From Azolla pinnata (taxonomy: Eukaryota > Streptophyta > Polypodiopsida > Salviniales > Salviniaceae), in assembly GCA_037176905.1 (NCBI GenBank), contig JBBBWG010001604.1:1-29020 (forward strand): 29,020 nt of DNA, in the 5' to 3' direction. The translations under genes and the position numbers were made by a program. Shown piece by piece: positions 22,972 to 29,020 of the stretch. A model generated the notes under the pieces. That model was not told the origin of the DNA and did no database searches. It saw only the letters and a program-made list of their open reading frames with translations. The first letter of the stretch is position 1; every line of letters begins with the position of its first letter.

Positions 22972-23481
22972 TCGCTGTTTTTCCTTCTCCTTCTTGCTCC
23001 TCCTCCTCCTCCTCCTCCTCCTCCTCCTCCTCCTCCTGCTACTCTTCTTGTAGCGGGAGCAGGGAAGGCGAGAAGGGAGAGGAGCTGGGGTTCAGGGGGC
23101 CTGAAGATGGGCGGACCGCGATGGAGAGGATTGAAGCTCCTGCTTCTCGCAGCCACGGCCATGGCCGACCTCCAGGAACAGCAGCACAAGCCCATCTGCA
23201 GGTGGGTCATGGTGTTCTGGGCGCTCTGTTCTGTGCTCGGCAGGGTTCGAACCCTAGGCTTCTGTGGGCGCTCGCATGCATGCATGCATCCTGCCATCGC
23301 ATCCATACACGCATTCATCCATCGCCATCGCCATCGCCATCGCATCCATGCGAAGGGCAACGGGCCGAAATTTCAGAATCCTTCAGCTCGCCATATCCAC
23401 AATCTTCTTCTCCTTGCGCTTCTCTCTTCTTCTTCTTCTTCTTCTTCTTCTTCTGATTCTGATTCTGTTTCTGCTTCGGCT
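22972..23481. promoter_or_regulatory. Shared divergent promoter of the protease and PPR4 genes
   Basis: About 510 bases separate the two predicted start codons. The interval holds a (CTC)n run (22998-23036), a CATCGC repeat (23323-23344), a TGCATGCATGCATG block (23274-23288) and a (CTT)n run (23428-23453). No clear TATA box is seen. The + strand frame in phase with PPR4 is open throughout, which leaves the PPR4 start open to question (see findings). Confidence 0.5.
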
Positions 23482-26400
23482 ATGGAGTCCCTCTGTGGGA
23501 GGCTAGGATTCCCCCCCACGTATGCCTCTCTTGATAGCAATGTCATCGCTACCATTGATTCTTCTTCCCACAGAAGAAACCCTCTGTCCTTCCTCTCCTC
23601 TTCTTCCTCCTATTCACGCAAAAGCAAGCAGCAGGAGAAACAAGCTTTCATGGAGGCCTCGGTGCCTCTTCCACCTCCTCCATCTCCCTTGCGCCGCCCG
23701 GAACTCTTCTCTGCTAAATCGTCTCACGAAGAGGAAGAAGAAGAGGAGGAGGAGGAGGAGGAGGAAGAAGAAGAAGAAGGAGATGGCAATTACATATCAA
23801 AAATGGAAAATTGTGTTCCCAATCGGCCCAATACCGAAGGAAGCTCTGATGTCAGAGCAAAGCAGGGGGAATCATCAGGTGAGGATATTCAGGATAATGC
23901 GGGGTCTAAGATTAGCAAAATTCTTGTTGAGAACAGGAATGTGGCTCCTGAGAGAGGAAAACATTTCTCAGAGAACCTCAACGTGCTTGCTGTCAACGAT
24001 CTCGGGAAGAATCTTCCAGATAATTTCGACAAGGAAGGTAAGAATCTCAGCGAGGACATTGGGCTTGATCGAATCATGTCTTTAACGAAGATTCCTGGCA
24101 AGAATTTTGATGATCTGGGTCACTACCGCGAGAATATTTTTGACGAGAATCCCGGTGAGAATCTCAATAAGAATGTCGGCGATTGTGTGTTGCTGTACCA
24201 TGAGAATCTTTTTGTCGAGAATCTGAATCCCTGTGAGAATCTCAATAAGAATCTTGTCGATGACGTGGGTCTCTATCGCAAGAATTCTTTTGACGAGAGT
24301 CCTGGTGAGAATCTCAGTAAGGATCTTGTTGACGGTGTGGATAACCAGGGTGGGAATCTTTTTGTCGAGAACCCTGATGAGAATCTTGATGATGTGGGTC
24401 CTGAGCCGGGAAAGATTTTCGTTGGCAACATACCCCCTTTGATACCAAAAGGAATCATTGCAGAACATTTTCGTCAATTTGGTCCATTGAAGGATCTCAT
24501 CCTTATAAAGGACCATTCCGATCCTGAGAAGAACAAAGGCTATTGCTTTGTGATCTATGGTGGACCTAGTGCCATTAGCTCGGCCTTGAAAGCTACAGAG
24601 CTTGATGGAACATTGTTTCATGGTAGGAAGCTCACTGTCAAGCTTGATGACGGAAGGAGGCTGAGGAAGAAACTCGAGAGCCGGAAGCAATGGCTAGAAG
24701 ATGGGAAGATGACTTTCTTATCAGAGTGGCATTCTGATCGTGAGGAAGCTTCTAGAAGCTTCCGGAAGTTTGTGGAAGGAAACCCTGCAAGCAGGAGAAT
24801 GGTCGTAGAGGCGTTCAACAAGATTGAAAAGGTATGTATCTTTGTTGACAAGATTCAGATTGATATGGGGTGAAAGCATGATGATGGGCACTCTGATAGC
24901 TTGTGCAGGACATCATTATTTATCTTTAAAAGACTGGGCAATCTACACCATAAAAAGTGAATTCAATGAATCTAAACGAATACTAGAGGCTAAATATAAT
25001 ATAACATTTCTAGGCATTCAATTGTGAAATATACATGTTTTAATGCATAGGAATTCGTATACTAGCAGTTTTAATTGAATTAGCTTATGCAATAACTAAT
25101 TAGCTAAGTTAGTGTTCCCATTCTCAGTGCACAGGATTCAGATTTCGGTACCAGTTGTACACTCTAACATGATAATAATCCATTTTTACCACTGTAAAAT
25201 TCACAGTAACGATAATATAACTATCAGAAACTTTGTACAAAAATTATTGTTGATCGGGAATTGTTCTCTAAAGGAATGGAACAACACTCCTTTTTATTCA
25301 CAGCCAAAAAGGAGAGATTTTTGTCTTCTTGTCGGTTATTATGCCAAGCGTGGAGACAAGCACAGTGCACGTGCAACATTCGAAAGCATGCGTGCTGTGG
25401 GGATCGATCCAACTTCATATGCTTTCACAAGGTTAGAGAAAACACTCGTATAAGTGTCATCATCTTGTGACAAATGTTAAAAATGTTCCCTTCACTTGGT
25501 CATTCTTCACATCTTTCAAATTGTTTATTCAACTCCTATATTCATATTTGATGACATTTAACTAATGCATCGGAAACTTAGATGTGGTAAATGTATATTT
25601 TACAGTCTCATACATGCCTACGCTGTAGCAAAAGACATGAAAGGGGCAGTTTCTGCTTTCACGGAGATGGTGAATGAACGCATCAAACCAACAATTGCGA
25701 CCTATTGCGTGATTATATCAGGCTTTGGGAAAGAGGGCGATGCTGAGTAAATTTCAGTTCCCATCACTAAAGCATTAAGATAAAACAATGTGTGATATTA
25801 CCCTGTCTAATCATGGAAATTTCCTTTGATACACATCCTAATGCGAGTGTGAAGGATATTCTTCAGTGGCATCTGACTGCTATTTCTCTAACATTTTTGG
25901 AAGATCTGCAGACTTTTGGTTCAAAACGTTGAAACAATCAGGGATCCCAATGAATGATATTGCCTTCAACTCAATAATCCATGCCCATTGGTAAGCAACA
26001 TGGATGCCTGTATGACTAAGTCCCTCAGATTGAATGCCTGTAGATATATATGGTGATGATTTCATAGTTGTTGAGAAGTTGAAACGCTTACATTAGTTTC
26101 TATGCACTTTTTTATTCTTTGAATGATTGCATTTAATGTTTTGATAAATTTGTGCACGAAACTTCTTTCAGAAGATAGTAAGTTTCTTTTCCTTATGTCC
26201 TTCAGCAAATCTGGCAATATGAAGCAAGCTGAAGCCCTTTTAACAGAAATGGAAAGTGAAGGTATTGAGATGACAGTGATAACATTCGAGATACTTATAG
26301 ACGGATATGCGAACCTTCAAGATGAGTCAAAATGCCTTTATTTCTTTGAGAAACTTAAGGTAAATCCTAGACTTTCAACTTATTCATGAATGATTGCTTT

Positions 26401-28714
26401 GGGTAACATCAAACGTGATATAACATGAGTATACCTTATGGTCTTCCTTCTACAAAGTCAAAAAAGGACGGTTGAAACCTTCTATGGTTCTCTTATCAAG
26501 TACTCGTCTTTGGTTGAATCAGGAAGCTGGGTTTAGACCATCTTCGTATAGCTTTGGATCTTTGATCAATTTATATTGTAAGGTACATCTCGTCCTACAT
26601 TTTTTCTTTCACTTTATCCAATATAGGAAATCTGTGGATGGGTTGTTATGTTTACTTAATTCTTTGTCAATTGTTATGCAATTTTATTGAAAAATCATAG
26701 TGTGATGGAAACAGTGATGAGATTGTTAATGTTTTTTGTGCTATGTTTCATTATATGCAGTTGGGAAAGATGCCAAAGGCATTGGAAGTTGTGAACATGA
26801 TGAATGACAATGGAATACCTCAAAACAGATTGACATACACAATGCTGATCAATGGCTATGTACATAAAGATGACAGTGCAAATGCTTTCAAAGTGTTTGA
26901 GGCAATGATGAAGGCCAGGCTGAAGCCTGATGTAATAACTTACAATGTGCTGATCAATGCCTTCTGCAAGAACAAGCAGATTGCTCGTGCACTTGGCCTG
27001 TTGAGCAGAATGGAAAAAGAGGGTTTGAAACCTACACCTGAAAGCTTCACCATTATCATGGACGCTTTAGTGAAATCTGGTGATGTGCAAATGGCATTGA
27101 AGATGATCAATGATATGAGAAAGGCGGGATGTCCACCGAGCCGGGTTACATACAATGTGTTAATTAATGGACTCGTACAAGAGGGAAAGGTTTGTCGAAT
27201 CTGTTTGCATATATTTATTGTTTTTTATGTAATTTGATATTACCTTGGATACATATGGCCCCCATCCAGAAAAACAGTTCTCCCATCTGTCATTGTACAG
27301 TTAGATTTTTTGTGAATATTCTCAATTACCATGTTGAACAGGTGTGAGATTTATTATATTATGTCTAGGAATGATACCCATCTTGTGTGTGTATTCATTT
27401 CATGGGAAAAATACAGGGTTGGTTAGAACAATCTTTGGTTTGCTAGATGCTTTTCCTAGACAGAATATTCTGGGTGCTTTATTCGTCATCATTGCATATC
27501 ATCTATGGTGTTTTTTGTGGATCCCAACTTTATTCAATGTCAAAATCTGACCTTTACGGAGAGCATGTTTCCGTGTTTAAGAAATAGTGTGCTAGTAAAC
27601 TCTTGAATTCCTTTTTCTTTTCTTGTTTAGGTGAAAAGAGCTGCATCTATGGTTGATCAAATGATACTGGCAGGGATTCCACCAGATGAGCGAACATATA
27701 CAATCATCATGGAAGGATATGCACAGGCAGGGGAGGTTGGGATTGCATTCGAATACTTTCAGAAGCTTAAGCAAGAAGGCTTAAAGCCGGACATTCTTAC
27801 ATATGGAGCATTGCTTAAGGGTTGTTGCAAATCTGGGCGTATGCAAAGTGCATTAGCTGTGACAAAGGAGATGGCTAATGCCGGTTTGAGAAGGAATGCA
27901 TACATCTACAACATCTTGTTAGATGGGTAAAAAAGCAAAACTGCTAAAACTGTCATAAGCATGAGAATTGAAAAGCTAATGCTTTTAACTCGTTATCTGA
28001 CATGCTTTCACTCCTCTGACATTTATTTCACTCATATTACTCTATTCCTGTTTGTTTTTCTATCTGAATTTCCTTCAACATATCAGGTGGGCTCAGAGGG
28101 GGGATATGTGGGAAGCTGGAGATGTAATCCAGCAGATGAAGAAGGATGGCATCCAGCCTGATGTTCGCACATACACAACATTTATAAATGCATGTTGTAA
28201 AGCAGGAAATATGGAGGTATAGATTTCCGATGCTGTATGTAACAAGAAAATCGCTCAACTTCTCTCCATGTTGAAGACCTTCCCTGTGTTTTATCTGCAG
28301 AAAGCGATGGATACATTCCGTGAGATGACTGATGCTGGGGTGAAACCCAATATCTTGACATACACCACTCTTGTGAAAGGCTGGGCATCAGCCTCATTCC
28401 CTGAAAAGGCTGTCCTATGCTTCGAACAGATGAAGGCTGATGGTATAGTGCCAGATTATGCCGTATATCACTGTCTCTTGAACTCATTGTTGTCGAGAGC
28501 ATCGGTTGCCAGGGATAGTGTCGTTTCAAGCATTACGAGTGTGTGTGAAGAAATGGCTGCCCAAGGGTTTTGTGTGGATATGGAAACTGCATTGACTTGG
28601 GAGAAGTACCTTAAGAGAGCTGAGCACTATCCAGGTGAATTGACAAGAGCAATCGAGATGGTTTTTCCTCCGAATTGGACTGAGAAAGGGAAAAAGCCCG
28701 AAAGCTCTGTTTGA
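23482..28714 (+). CDS. PPR4: PPR4-type protein: RRM plus P-class PPR array, plastid
   Basis: Ten exons join in phase to give 1062 residues: 23482-24831, 25304-25431, 25606-25746, 25904-25990, 26206-26359, 26523-26582, 26761-27189, 27631-27926, 28087-28216 and 28301-28714. The order is: a Ser/Arg-rich transit-like N-terminus; an acidic run (about 83-100); four ~25-residue ENL repeats (about 210-306); an RRM with RNP2 IFVGNI (312-317) and RNP1 KGYCFVIY (352-359); a basic linker; fifteen contiguous 35-residue PPR motifs (453-977); a partial sixteenth; and a family tail ending near FPPNWTEKG. The RRM-before-PPR layout and the CCKSGRMQSALAVTKEM segment match PPR4 of maize and At5g04810, known to bind the plastid rps12 intron 1 and support its trans-splicing. 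Arabidopsis PPR4 is about 950 residues; the excess here is mostly N-terminal. The start is the first ATG giving a plausible transit peptide, but the frame is open upstream with an earlier ATG at 23107. Confidence 0.95.
24832..25303 (+). other. PPR4 intron 1
   Basis: 472-base AT-rich intron between the RRM-encoding exon and the first PPR exon (donor GTATGT, acceptor TTCACAG). Nothing recognisable lies inside. Confidence 0.85.
27190..27630 (+). other. PPR4 intron 7
   Basis: 441-base intron (donor GTTTGT, acceptor TTGTTTAG) splitting PPR motif 10 between GLVQEGK and VKRAASM. It has a short open frame of no known family and no other feature. Confidence 0.8.
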
Positions 28715-29020
28715 AGCTGTACATCAGAATGAGCAGCAGCATCAGCTTTGGAACAGATCTGGTGAAACAAAGATGGTGATATATGATGCTGCCTCTTGCA
28801 CGCGGAAAAACGGGTACATATATACTGACTTCTAAGCCATAGGATATATCACGTTGATGAGAGGAAGCGATACAGAATGTTAACCTCGACAATCATATCG
28901 GCAATGGAATATTGAATTGTATTTATAATGGGAATGATTGGTTATATTGGGTGATTTTGATCTAATGGATAAATAATTGGCTCAGTTAAGAAGGCTAGAA
29001 TTGGGCTAGTTCATGTCTGA
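28715..29020. other. PPR4 3' flank
   Basis: About 300 AT-rich bases that probably contain the PPR4 3' UTR. No further gene is visible before the right edge. Confidence 0.7.

Noticed and set aside
23240-23262. GGGTTCGAACCCT as a tRNA T-arm / Pol III B box
   Set aside because: It is a perfect palindrome, so it matches on both strands, but no A box, anticodon arm or acceptor stem can be drawn around it.

Overview
The window is plant nuclear DNA, most likely from a flowering plant. It has spliced genes with GT-AG introns, plastid-type targeting regions, plant-specific families (a P-class PPR protein with an RRM, an ACHT-type thioredoxin, a CURLY FLAG LEAF-type WW protein), TTTAGGG-type telomere-like motifs and many microsatellites. 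A run of 100 Ns (13223-13322) marks an assembly gap. I cannot name the species from sequence alone.

Layout: 1-6580 is gene-poor. It begins with a GGTGAT microsatellite and a CATGCATG-rich minisatellite (1-960), followed by intergenic DNA with simple repeats, small tandem duplications and an orphan TATA box. Five host genes then follow in strictly alternating orientation: a DIM1-type 18S rRNA adenine dimethyltransferase (+, 7084-8941); an ACHT/thioredoxin-like-2 plastid thioredoxin (-, 9797-11212); a CFL1-type WW-domain protein (+, 14934-16303); a 12-exon gene for a protein with two retropepsin-like aspartyl protease domains (-, 17249-22971); and a PPR4-type RRM+PPR protein (+, 23482-28714). 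I rebuilt every exon junction from GT/AG sites. In all five genes the reading phase closes exactly, with predicted lengths of 358, 216, 244, 533 and 1062 residues.

The genes do not form a single pathway. Two act in translation: DIM1 in cytosolic small-subunit rRNA maturation, and PPR4 in plastid rps12 trans-splicing by family knowledge. The protease and PPR4 genes are divergent and share a gap of about 510 bp. The first intron of the protease gene holds a striking minisatellite of alternating ~122/126-bp units and an alternating purine-pyrimidine tract.

The points most worth a second look are: the tandem-retropepsin protein with its N-terminal beta-rich domain; a four-copy acidic ENL repeat just before the PPR4 RRM; fifteen contiguous 35-residue PPR motifs that allow an RNA-target prediction; and TTTAGGG-like arrays, all G-rich on the same strand, one of which makes up the DIM1 promoter region. 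I see no intact transposon, retroelement, tRNA, rRNA or CRISPR array.
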